Below, one piece after another: positions 51,927 through 60,380 of a stretch of 64,000 nt of DNA. The notes below the pieces were generated by a model. It was not told the origin of the DNA and did no database searches. It saw only the letters and a program-made list of their open reading frames with translations. The stretch's first letter is position 1. The number at the start of each line of letters is the position of its first letter. The position numbers were made by a program, and so were the translations under genes. Origin of the DNA: Paractinoplanes pyxinae (GTDB lineage: Bacteria > Actinomycetota > Actinomycetes > Mycobacteriales > Micromonosporaceae); assembly GCF_026626335.1 (NCBI RefSeq), contig NZ_JAPNTZ010000018.1, forward strand, positions 1 to 64,000, given 5' to 3'.

Positions 51927-52246
51927 GGAGTTCTACTCCGACCCGTAGTAGGAATCCGAGGCGGCGTCCGGTTGCACCCGGGCGTTGCCGTCTCGGCACT
52001 TACGGGGAGAGTATCGAAATAAGACTCCTAGTATTCGTGGTGAAGCTAGCGCGATAAAGCGCGAAGTGTCAACGGAGCGCATTCGATCATTGGAGAAATC
52101 TATACGCTCCGTAACCCCTAAATGAACTAATCGTTATTCATTTATAGCGGTCGTTCCTGATAGTTGGAATTAGTGAAGTATGTCACAAAACGCCTAGGGC
52201 TGCATGGCGGGTTACTACTGAGTACGCAGCGTACCCACGCGCGTAT
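51927..52246. other. AT-rich spacer
   Basis: Markedly low GC for this window. Contains TATA-like stretches and the dyad GTACGC-A-GCGTAC (near 52220). Probably a promoter or nucleoid-protein binding zone. No gene seen. Confidence 0.45.
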
Positions 52247-52519
52247 TTAAAGGTAGATCGTATCGCGAGTTTTATTCATGCGGAGCCTGCGTGTGGAGTT
52301 CCATATCCGACGGCCGATCCGCAGCCGTCGTCCGTTCCCTCGACACCACCAGCACAGCCGCATTAGATGGCAGTTTGCCTCGGGTGAGTGGTGTCCTCTG
52401 CCTTTACAACACCAGCACTTACGGAACGGCCACACCCAGCAGCTCAGCGCGTACACAGCGGTCCAGACGAGTACGGTTGTGCCAGATTCACGCGCTGTCT
52501 TCGAGACAGGAACGAGCAA
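52247..52519 (-). CDS. small Cys-rich membrane-associated protein
   Basis: Up to 90 residues (TTG start; an internal start is possible). A short hydrophobic segment (VLVWTAVYALSCWVW) is followed by FRKCWCCKGRGHHSPEANCH and LMRLCWWCRGNGRR, two CxxCxGxG half-sites that can bind one or two zinc ions. Resembles the CxxC protein at 21696 in concept. Confidence 0.6.
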   Translation of the reverse strand: MLVPVSKTARESGTTVLVWTAVYALSCWVWPFRKCWCCKGRGHHSPEANCHLMRLCWWCRGNGRRLRIGRRIWNSTRRLRMNKTRDTIYL

Positions 52520-52555
52520 GGCACTCGATCGGGTGACCTCACCAGGTCGGACTCT

Positions 52556-52770
52556 GCACTCTCATCGGCAGATCTGCGCATCCACGCTCTGAGTGACGTC
52601 ATGATTGCTTGCATGTAGCGTGAGCGTCTCCACGGTACTGTCCGCGCCACCGGACGATCGATGTCGGCGTGGGGTACCGGTTCTCACAGATATTGCGGCG
52701 GGCAGCGCTGACCAAAGTGGTGCCAAAAGTCGCGAACACCTGGTGCCCAAACTCGCGAACGAAGCCAGAT
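52556..52770. repeat. dispersed repeat family (copy b)
   Basis: The longest and best copy. Blocks CTCATCGGCAGATC, CTTGCATGTAGCGTGAGCG, GGTTCTCAC-N2-ATATTGCGGCG and CACCTGGTGCCCAAACTCGC align in order with 24913-25115. The last block also matches 15057-15108 in reverse. Confidence 0.65.
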
Positions 52771-52954
52771 TGAGCATCACCCCGGCGGTGACGTCGACGC
52801 GACCAGCCCACGGCAAAGCCGCTGCGAGCCGAGAACCGCCGGGCCCGCCACGGTCCATGACGTTCGCATGCGCGTACTCACAGCGACGCCGCCGAGCAGC
52901 TACGGTTCGCGCCGTGACGAGCGACGAGCTCCGCCGTGCTGTGCCGGCATCATC

Positions 52955-53938
52955 GTGAACGACGACGGCCCGTCGGTCGGTGCGGAACAGTTGAGGCAGC
53001 ATGCGGCGAACCTTGATGCGCTTCGGTCGCTGTTGCGTGAGGTCTGCTGGGCCATCTGGGAGATCGGCGATGATCAGACAGCGTTCGGATCGGCGTGCGC
53101 CGACGCCCTCAGCGGGCTCGGCAGCCGACAGGCCTACCAGCACAGCGAAACTGCCTTCGTCGAGGAGAGCCTGCTTTCGATGGTTGAGGAGATCCGCCGT
53201 GTGGCGGATGGCGAGGTGCCGTTAAAAAGCATCATCCGCCGCGCCAGCGGGCCTGACGTGATGACGCGCGATGGCACACCGGTCATCGAGGAGCCCGCCG
53301 ATGTACTGCACGGATTGATGGACACGGTGATCGCCCAGGTGCAGCGCCTCGAGTGGGTGGAACCGTTACTGGCCGGCGCTGCTCCGGTCGCCGAGTTCGC
53401 GGCGCCGGCCGACGAGAGCTACATCGTGCTGCGCACGGCCGGCTTGCACTGCGCGCTGACCGGTGTCGACGGGCTGGCCAGCCTGCTCGACGAGCTGACG
53501 GGCAAACCGGAGCAGGTCGCCGCATGTGCCCGCTCGTGGACTGCGGTCAGCGCCGACCTGCAGCAGCTCAGCCAATTCCTGCGGGAAAGTCTCGATGACG
53601 ACTTCCCTCGCCGTGACCAGCTGGCTGTGCGCTCCTACCGCGCCATGATGACCAACAACGTTCACGCGCTGGCGGCTCTAGGTGAGATCGCGACGGCTTT
53701 GTCGATCATCACTGCCTGCGCCGGCCATATGATCCTGCTGACCCGCGACATCATCCGCGGCATCATCGGCGACCTGGTCGCACAGGTGGTCCTCTGGATC
53801 ATCGACACCCCGGGCGAGCACCCTCCGTCGTTGCCCGCCCAGCTCGGCGTCGTGGTTGTCACCGTACGGCGCCTGCAGTGCTACATCGCCGCGCTGACTG
53901 CCAGCATGACGGAGCTCTCCCGCTCCATCGACGACTGA
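52955..53938 (+). CDS. WXG-like helical protein, paralogue A
   Basis: 327 residues from GTG 52955, chosen because it gives exactly the same length as paralogue B. Helical repeat of LXG/WXG character: EQLRQHAANLDALRSLLREV, a central LTGKPEQVAACARSWTAVSA then DLQQLSQFLRESLDDDF. A hydrophobic region (ALGEIATALSIITACAGHMI) and LTRDIIRGIIGDLVAQVV follow. Such proteins resemble type VII secretion substrates without a toxin domain. Confidence 0.68.
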   Translation: MNDDGPSVGAEQLRQHAANLDALRSLLREVCWAIWEIGDDQTAFGSACADALSGLGSRQAYQHSETAFVEESLLSMVEEIRRVADGEVPLKSIIRRASGPDVMTRDGTPVIEEPADVLHGLMDTVIAQVQRLEWVEPLLAGAAPVAEFAAPADESYIVLRTAGLHCALTGVDGLASLLDELTGKPEQVAACARSWTAVSADLQQLSQFLRESLDDDFPRRDQLAVRSYRAMMTNNVHALAALGEIATALSIITACAGHMILLTRDIIRGIIGDLVAQVVLWIIDTPGEHPPSLPAQLGVVVVTVRRLQCYIAALTASMTELSRSIDD

Positions 53939-54189
53939 GTCAGCTCGACAGCGCGGGACGAGCTGAGGAGCGCCCGGGCTGGGCCTGGGTGCCTGTGGCT
54001 TCCCGTAGCGCTTGACGACCGGCCAGCCGGGCAGCCCACCACCCCTCCACGCTGCGATCAGCCCTGGTCAGCTGCGAGCTGATCGAGCACACCACAGGCA
54101 GATTCACAGCGGCTTGACGTCCGTTTCGTGGCGCGTTCGTGCGGGCCGCCCGAGTTGCTTTGATCGAACACGCGTTCTAATTTGCGAGT

Positions 54190-54432
54190 ATGGCGGAGCG
54201 GATCGAACACCATTTCAACCGAGTCTGGCGAGCGGGCCGACGCGACATCTACCTGCTCCGCACGGAGACCGGCTGGCAGGTCGTCGGCCGCGTCGGCGGG
54301 TCCGAGGGCCAAGTAGTCACCTATGAGTTTGACGATGAGAAGACCGCACGCCAGATGGTGCAGCGTCTGCGCATGACCGCGCCGCAGGGACAGGACGACT
54401 GGGTCCTGATGTCGCTACCGCCCCGCCGGTGA
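54190..54432 (+). CDS. small basic hypothetical protein
   Basis: 80 residues from ATG 54190. IEHHFNRVWRAGRRDIYLLR, TGWQVVGRVGGSEGQVVTYE and ARQMVQRLRMT suggest a compact alpha/beta domain. Lies between the two WXG-like paralogues and may be their accessory. Confidence 0.62.
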   Translation: MAERIEHHFNRVWRAGRRDIYLLRTETGWQVVGRVGGSEGQVVTYEFDDEKTARQMVQRLRMTAPQGQDDWVLMSLPPRR

Positions 54433-54445
54433 CGGACTGCAAACC

Positions 54446-54610
54446 GTGAATGAGATCGAAGTCATCGCCACCTTGACCGGCCCGGCACGGATAGCCGCTC
54501 AGCAGGGTCACCAAGCGAACCAGGTCGCCGATTCACAGCGGGCCGGCTGCGCTGGAGGAAACGTCGGGCCTACCGCGCCGGTAGCCGCCTTCGCCGGTGG
54601 TGGCACGTAG
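54446..54610 (+). CDS. small hypothetical protein (54 aa)
   Basis: GTG start 13 bases after the preceding stop. Reads VNEIEVIATLTGPARIAAQQ, then GHQANQVADSQRAGCAGGNV and an Ala/Gly/Pro-rich end. Coding-like composition; no family. Confidence 0.4.
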   Translation: MNEIEVIATLTGPARIAAQQGHQANQVADSQRAGCAGGNVGPTAPVAAFAGGGT

Positions 54611-54993
54611 CGGGTTGCAGTCGCCGGTCTACACGCGTCGGGCTCGAACTCATCGACGCCGTCGCAGCAAACTGACGTTTCGCTTGCCGCCAGGCACTGC
54701 CGTTGACGCACGCTCATGTCGGTCGTGCCGCGCGAGGCGTTCCCGGCCAACCGCCAATACGAGCACGGCGTAGGCGGCGACATGGAACCGTTCGTGGCTG
54801 CGCACCTATTCCACTCGTCATCATCAATGCCGTCCGTGACGGCTGCTCAACAACGGCAGCCTTTCGAAGGCCACGTTTCGCCTCACCACGCGGCGGCCTG
54901 ACGGTCTGGCAAGGCACTCCCCCGTGTCACGCCATACGGTGCCGCGCCGGGCTTGCGCCGAGGCGATGTCCAGGAAAGGAAGTACGGCTGATC
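54611..54993. other. intergenic, no gene
   Basis: No supported gene. AAAGGAAG near 54975 is the ribosome site for the next frame. Confidence 0.35.
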
Positions 54994-55437
54994 GTGACGC
55001 CGCTCGAGCCCAGCGACGTGCTCACCACTGACCGCGTCAATGACCACGTCGGATCGGAGGTCACCGCACCCGGTGCAGCTCACCGCATCGTCCATCGCGG
55101 CACCGACGGCATGCCGGCCGCCCGCATCAGGCAGATCGGCCGCCCGGGCGCCATCAGGCGGACATTGCCTCGCCGGCATCTCACCGCCGCCGCCGTCTGC
55201 CCCCGATCTTCATCGGCCGCAGCTACCCGCAGACTCGCGCCGCCGCCCGGCCTCGTGTGCCACCGCGCCGGGCGCGAGCGGCCTGACCTGCTGGCGACCT
55301 CGCTCCGTTCGCGTTGGCCGCATCTGCAGCTATCAGCCACGGCCGGGCTGGCCACCATGCCGCCCGCGCGCCGCCGGACGGAAGCGTTGCCGGGCGCCGA
55401 GTATCACGCCAGTGCAACCGGACGTGGCGGTTCGTGA
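54994..55437 (+). CDS. hypothetical protein
   Basis: 147 residues from GTG 54994 with AAAGGAAG upstream. TPLEPSDVLTTDRVNDHVGS then AARIRQIGRPGAIRRTLPRR; the C-terminal part is Arg/Pro-rich. Its stop overlaps the GTG of paralogue B by 4 bases, suggesting coupling. No family recognised. Confidence 0.42.
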   Translation: MTPLEPSDVLTTDRVNDHVGSEVTAPGAAHRIVHRGTDGMPAARIRQIGRPGAIRRTLPRRHLTAAAVCPRSSSAAATRRLAPPPGLVCHRAGRERPDLLATSLRSRWPHLQLSATAGLATMPPARRRTEALPGAEYHASATGRGGS

Positions 55438-56417
55438 CCGTGACCATGACCGCCGGGCAGCCGCTGCGCCCGGAGCACTTCCTGGCACATGCGGCGCAGA
55501 TCGAGGCGATACGGATGCGAATCGTGCTCATCCGCATCACCGGCCATCAGATCGGCCGGAGCCCCGCCGTGTTCGGGCGCCACAGTGGTTCTTTCCCCGA
55601 TGCCTTGCATGCTCGGTACGCCCGGCAGGACGAGCTGATGGCCCGCCTTCAGGAGAACCTGATGCGTGCCGTCGGCGGGATGCGCCGAGTTGCGACCGGT
55701 AAGGCGCAACTCGCGCAGCTCGCCGCCGCTGACAGCACCTCGCCTGGCGGCGAACACGCTACGAGCGGTGAGCCCTCCGCTGGCGAAGTTACGGACGACC
55801 TCCTGGGGCACATCGCGCGCCGCGAATGGGTCGACGGGTGGCTATCGCACAGCGCTGCCATCGCCGCACCCGCACGAGCCGGCAGTTACGACTCGACATT
55901 GCGGGCCACGGCGGTGAACGCGGCGACTGCCGGCATCGACGCGCTGCGGCAATTGCTCGAGGACGTGACCGGCACACCGCCAGTCATCACTCACCGCGCC
56001 AACTGCTGGAGCGCCATGTCGCAGGAACTGTATGGCGTCAGCGACGACTTGCGGCGCTGTCTCGAGCGCGACTTCACCGGCCGCGACCACCCCGGCGTCC
56101 ACGCCTACGTGACGATCATGGCCGACAACGTCTGGTCGTTACGGGCCGCGGGCGCCGCCGCCAGCGCCCTGGCCGTGGCCATCACCGCCGCCGGGGATTT
56201 GATCGTGCTGACCCGCGACACAATTCGCGGCCTCGTGGGCGAGCTGTGTACCGATGTGATCGTCCGATCCGCCGACGCCCAGCCCGTTGCTGTCCGCACC
56301 TTGGCGGCCCGGATCGCCGAAACCGTCTGGCGCATCCATACCTACGTCAACGCTTTGACCGTCAGCCTGACCAATCTCTCCGCCTGCCTGGGCGGTGACG
56401 ACGTCGACGAGCAGTGA
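55434..56417 (+). CDS. WXG-like helical protein, paralogue B
   Basis: 327 residues from GTG 55434 (ATG 55446 is an alternative). Same plan as paralogue A: PEHFLAHAAQIEAIRMRIVL, VTGTPPVITHRANCWSAMSQ, ELYGVSDDLRRCLERDF, a hydrophobic region (AASALAVAITAAGDLIVLTR) and DTIRGLVGELC. The C-W-x-A-x-S segment marks the turn where WXG proteins have their tryptophan. Followed by the metalloprotease gene. Confidence 0.7.
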   Translation: MTVTMTAGQPLRPEHFLAHAAQIEAIRMRIVLIRITGHQIGRSPAVFGRHSGSFPDALHARYARQDELMARLQENLMRAVGGMRRVATGKAQLAQLAAADSTSPGGEHATSGEPSAGEVTDDLLGHIARREWVDGWLSHSAAIAAPARAGSYDSTLRATAVNAATAGIDALRQLLEDVTGTPPVITHRANCWSAMSQELYGVSDDLRRCLERDFTGRDHPGVHAYVTIMADNVWSLRAAGAAASALAVAITAAGDLIVLTRDTIRGLVGELCTDVIVRSADAQPVAVRTLAARIAETVWRIHTYVNALTVSLTNLSACLGGDDVDEQ

Positions 56418-56550
56418 CAAGACCGCCGCTCACGCGTCGCAGCAGCCGGGCGGCATGAGTAAGCACCGGCGCAACCAGTACTGGCGGCCATTCGCCGGCA
56501 TCGCGTTTGCCGCCGGCCTTTGCAGCACAGACAACACGGGAGGAACAGCT

Positions 56551-58194
56551 ATGTCCGACGATCACCGCTTCTGGATGCCGCCATCATCGACCGCCAGTCC
56601 GGCTGACTCGGACCGACCGGCCGCACCCGCGTCCGGCGAACCGAGTAGGCCACCCGGTACAGATACTGGAAACCATTCGCAGGCGCAGGCGCGGATCCGC
56701 CGCCCAGCGTTCGCAGTCAGACCGCCGCAGGCACCGGCGATCCCGCCGGCCCTGCGCGCCGGATCGCCACCTGCCGCAGCACCATCTGCTCGCCGATGGC
56801 TGCTGCCAGTCGCGTTGGCTACCGCCGGTGTCCTCGTCGCCGCAATCGTCGTCGCCGCCCAAACCCGGTCCGGCTCTGAGCCTGCCGGCGCTGGACAGCT
56901 CAGCGCCGCCGCGAAAGCCCCGCCCTACCGAGTGTCCGGTGACAACCGCAGCCAGCAAGCCAAGGACATCGCGAAGCGCCGCAGCGCAGCACTGCGTGCC
57001 GGGAACCTCAGCGCCTGGCTTGCCGACATCGACGCCAGCGCTGCACCGCTGATCGCGCGGGAGAAGATGCGGTTCGCAAACCTGCGCCTGCTGCGCCCGA
57101 ACATTTTCGACCTGCTACCGCACGACGTCCTCGCCGGCGCCTACATCACCGGCGACACCAACGTGGAACAGGCAAGCGTCCAGGAAATCATGCGGCTGCC
57201 CGGCGATCTGCAACGATCAGCCACCACGGCGACATGGACCATCAACTTCGCAGGCCCGCGGCCGACCATCACGGCCATCACCCCTGGCGGCAACGACTAC
57301 ACCGCCTCCTATGCCGTCCACCAGCCGCCGTGGGACGACGTGCCCCTGCGCGTGGCGCGCAGCCGCGGCATCACCATCGCCGCCCCAGCCGGCAGTCTAT
57401 GGAATCCGGCAGCGTATCTGCCGGCAGCGCAGCGAGCCGCCGCCACCGTGCGAGCGATGTGGGGCAAGCGGATCGCGGTACCCGGCTTCGTGGTGTTCCT
57501 GGCCAACGAGAACCAATACACCACCTGGTACGACGACGGCGGCGACCTCGACGGCTCCGCCGGCTTCACCGCGTTCCCACCGGTCGTCGAAGCCGACGGC
57601 CGTGGCCGGTTCCCCCGTCACAACCCCAATCCGCTGCACGAACCCGGCGAACCCGGCTGGATCGAACGAGCGGCCGGTTCCCGGATAGTGCTGAACATGA
57701 ACGAGCCCATCAACGGTCAAGACGTCCAGAGCGTGCTGACACACGAATTCGGGCACGGCATCGCCCCGCACCTCATCGAAGCCAAGCGCGCCGAACTCGG
57801 CCCGCCAGGAACCAGCACCCAAGCCATCTGGCCCATCGAAGGCTTCGCCCGCTGGGTCGAGTCTCTCGACAACCCCGGCCGAGCCGTCAACGCGATGCGC
57901 ACCGTCCGCAACGGAAAAAGCGAATACCAGCCAAAGAACACGCTGTTCCCGGGCAGTGACGACTTCTACAGCAACGACCCAGGCCGGCGCAGCTTCAACT
58001 ACAACCTGAGCTCATCGTTGTTCCTGGCCGCCGCTCAGACCGGCGGCCGTCAGAAAGCCGTCGATCTGTACATCTGCCTGACCAACGCCCGGGAGTTCGT
58101 CACGGAGACCCGCCCCTTCATCGACGTCTGCGTCAAGGGCGTTGGTCTCGACTCCGACAAGCTCTGGGCTAAGCAGCAGCGCCTCACGCAATGA
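56551..58194 (+). CDS. membrane-anchored zinc metalloprotease-like protein
   Basis: 547 residues from ATG 56551 with GGGAGG upstream. Cytoplasmic Pro-rich N-terminus, a helix near residues 88-108 (WLLPVALATAGVLVAAIVVA), then a large extracytoplasmic domain. Within it, VLTHEFGHGIAPHLIEA carries the HExxH-type zinc site HEFGH. A downstream glutamate, in WPIEGFARWVESLDN, fits the gluzincin family (third ligand E with GFARW). The region before it (TWTINFAGPRPTITAITPGG) looks like an NTF2-like domain. It probably acts on the cell surface. Confidence 0.78.
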   Translation: MSDDHRFWMPPSSTASPADSDRPAAPASGEPSRPPGTDTGNHSQAQARIRRPAFAVRPPQAPAIPPALRAGSPPAAAPSARRWLLPVALATAGVLVAAIVVAAQTRSGSEPAGAGQLSAAAKAPPYRVSGDNRSQQAKDIAKRRSAALRAGNLSAWLADIDASAAPLIAREKMRFANLRLLRPNIFDLLPHDVLAGAYITGDTNVEQASVQEIMRLPGDLQRSATTATWTINFAGPRPTITAITPGGNDYTASYAVHQPPWDDVPLRVARSRGITIAAPAGSLWNPAAYLPAAQRAAATVRAMWGKRIAVPGFVVFLANENQYTTWYDDGGDLDGSAGFTAFPPVVEADGRGRFPRHNPNPLHEPGEPGWIERAAGSRIVLNMNEPINGQDVQSVLTHEFGHGIAPHLIEAKRAELGPPGTSTQAIWPIEGFARWVESLDNPGRAVNAMRTVRNGKSEYQPKNTLFPGSDDFYSNDPGRRSFNYNLSSSLFLAAAQTGGRQKAVDLYICLTNAREFVTETRPFIDVCVKGVGLDSDKLWAKQQRLTQ

Positions 58195-58214
58195 GGTGAG
58201 CACCACCGGCTGCT

Positions 58215-58569
58215 GTGCGGCGAAGCTCAGAACTCGACGGAGGCGCCGACAGGTTGCTCGAGTTGGCAGGCTTGTTCCATGCCGGCCAGCCCGAGCTTGC
58301 CAGCTCGAGCAACCGCCGACCCGAACGCCCACGGCGACGTGGACCGTGCCGCCCAGATGTTTGCCCGCTTCGCCGCCGACCAGTATCAGGACGCCGTTGC
58401 TCTGCTATCGGCGCTATCTACCCATCTCGCCGACACCGCCGGCGACTACCGCCAGGCGGACGGCGAGAGCACCCAGCACGTCGAGGAGGCAGCCAGGTCC
58501 GCTAGTAACGCCACGAGCGCTCAAGGAGCTGCCGATCTGGCTCCGTCCTGCCTCGTTGGAGAACCTTGA
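58215..58569 (+). pseudogene. WXG100-like remnant
   Basis: GTG 58215 reads GGADRLLELAGLFHAGQPEL then loses frame. From about 58300 the +1 frame continues ADPNAHGDVDRAAQMFARFA, DQYQDAVALLSALSTHLADT and a helical tail to 58569. FAADQYQDAVALLSALST is nearly the same as a stretch of the intact WXG-like protein at 18162. One frameshift breaks it. Confidence 0.65.
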
Positions 58570-58601
58570 TGCGGCACAGACCGCAAGTAAGATCTGGAGT
58601 G

Positions 58602-60380
58602 ATGCGCACTGGCCCGAACGCTCCTTCGGCATTCGATGCCGCTGGATCATCTCTCTCCATCGATGAGCTCCGGGTCGACGCCGGCGCCCTGTGGTGGCTT
58701 GAGTCGCGTCCAATGGAACAGGGCAGGGTGGTCCTAATGCGGGCGCCGCTCGGCGGGGAGGGAGCCGAGTTCAGCCATCCGGGAGCTGACATTGGGAGCG
58801 ACCTTCACGGCTACGGCGGAGCCGCATATGCGACCGATGGCAATCTGGTCTGGTATGTCGACCGCGCACACGGAAACCTTTGGCTTCTTGAGGAAGGCCG
58901 AGCCCGCATCGTCATGCAGCGTCGCGCGGACGAAAACCTCGGGGATCTGACTGCAGCGGGCGGAAGACTACTATGCATTCGCGAAAGGGCAGATCGCAAC
59001 GATCTCGTCGAAGTATTCCCAGACGGAACCTCGAAATCGATCCTGACATCCGATAGCTTCCTAGGATCTCCCCGAGAGAGAGGCACCCAGTTGGTATGGT
59101 TGAACTGGGACGCCGACCAGATGCCGTGGGATGGCAGTAAACTGAATACAGGAACTCTTAACGATGGCGCACTCATCGATGCGACGACCATATCGGGCAG
59201 CAGATACGAATCGGTGACCCAGCCTTCTTGGGGCCCGGACGGACGCCTATGGTTCATCTCAGACAAAAGCGGTTGGTGGAACCTCTACCGTTGGAACGGC
59301 GTCAGCAAAGCCTCAACGCCGATGGCACCCATGCCTGCTGATTTAGCTCCACCCGAGTGGGAAGCCGGATACCACGGATATGCCGTCCGCGCCGACAACT
59401 CGATCGCCCTGATTACTCATGGCGGACTGCAGCAGAGACTCCGGATAATGAGAGGAAATAGCCTTGAAGTTGTTTCAACAAACTTCACTTCTTTCAAGCC
59501 CTATTTAGTTTCACATGGCCGGAGCCTTTTCGCGGTCGCGGGATCTCCGACTCAAACACCCCAAGTCGCCAAGATCGATCCGGACAACCCACAAGCAAGT
59601 GCTCCGCGGACCCATGCGTCGCTGGATATATCAACCATTTCTACGCCTGAACCATTAGAATTTCATGGATTCTCCGGTGGCACCATGTACGCGTTGTTTT
59701 ATCCGCCCACAGTTGAGCCGACCGGGAACCCGCCGCCTCTCATCGTTCGAGTTCACCCAGGACCTACCTCCGCGATGACCAGTCGGCTCGATTGGTCCTT
59801 GCAGTACTTCACTGGTCACGGATTCGCGGTCGTCGACGTCGATTATCGCGGCAGCTCTGGCTACGGTCGCGATTTCCGGCGTAGCCTGTACGGGCGTTGG
59901 GGCACAGCCGATGTAGAAGACTGCAGTGCAGTAGCCGAATATCTAATTGAAGTAAATCGAGCCCATCGGAGAAAGATTTTCATAACAGGCGCAAGTGCGG
60001 GTGGATACACGGCTCTGCAGGCCATTTCACAACCGTCGGTGTTTGCTGGGGCCGTAGCGCGTTCTGCGATCATCGATCCTCAACGGTGGCGTCACACAGC
60101 GCCCCGATGGCAGCAACCCCATGCAGCCGCTCTCGCCGGGCCCGCCGGCACTGTTCGGGCTCAGCGGATTCGAAAACCCGTCCTTCTGATCCATGGCACC
60201 GACGACCACGTAGCGCCCTTAGAGGACGTCGAGGCGCTCAGCCGAGGGATGTCAGCGCGTGGTTTGCCCAGCCAACTGATCGTCCTCGACGCTCGACATG
60301 AGCTGTCGGCACAGCATGCGCTGGCAAGTGCACTTGAAGCTGAATTGAACTTCTACCGGCGACTTCTCGCCGACGGATAG
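58602..60380 (+). CDS. S9-family prolyl oligopeptidase-like peptidase
   Basis: 592 residues from ATG 58602 with GGAGTG upstream. N-terminal two thirds form a beta-propeller (e.g. QPSWGPDGRLWFISDKSGWW). The C-terminal alpha/beta hydrolase has IVRVHPGPTSAMTSRLDW, VDYRGSSGYGRDFRRSLYGR, the nucleophile FITGASAGGYTALQA, and then VLLIHGTDDHVAPLEDVEAL (Asp) and LDARHELSAQHAL (His). The segment between nucleophile and Asp is about 25 residues shorter than usual. Lower GC than neighbours. No signal peptide is seen. Confidence 0.88.
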   Translation: MRTGPNAPSAFDAAGSSLSIDELRVDAGALWWLESRPMEQGRVVLMRAPLGGEGAEFSHPGADIGSDLHGYGGAAYATDGNLVWYVDRAHGNLWLLEEGRARIVMQRRADENLGDLTAAGGRLLCIRERADRNDLVEVFPDGTSKSILTSDSFLGSPRERGTQLVWLNWDADQMPWDGSKLNTGTLNDGALIDATTISGSRYESVTQPSWGPDGRLWFISDKSGWWNLYRWNGVSKASTPMAPMPADLAPPEWEAGYHGYAVRADNSIALITHGGLQQRLRIMRGNSLEVVSTNFTSFKPYLVSHGRSLFAVAGSPTQTPQVAKIDPDNPQASAPRTHASLDISTISTPEPLEFHGFSGGTMYALFYPPTVEPTGNPPPLIVRVHPGPTSAMTSRLDWSLQYFTGHGFAVVDVDYRGSSGYGRDFRRSLYGRWGTADVEDCSAVAEYLIEVNRAHRRKIFITGASAGGYTALQAISQPSVFAGAVARSAIIDPQRWRHTAPRWQQPHAAALAGPAGTVRAQRIRKPVLLIHGTDDHVAPLEDVEALSRGMSARGLPSQLIVLDARHELSAQHALASALEAELNFYRRLLADG

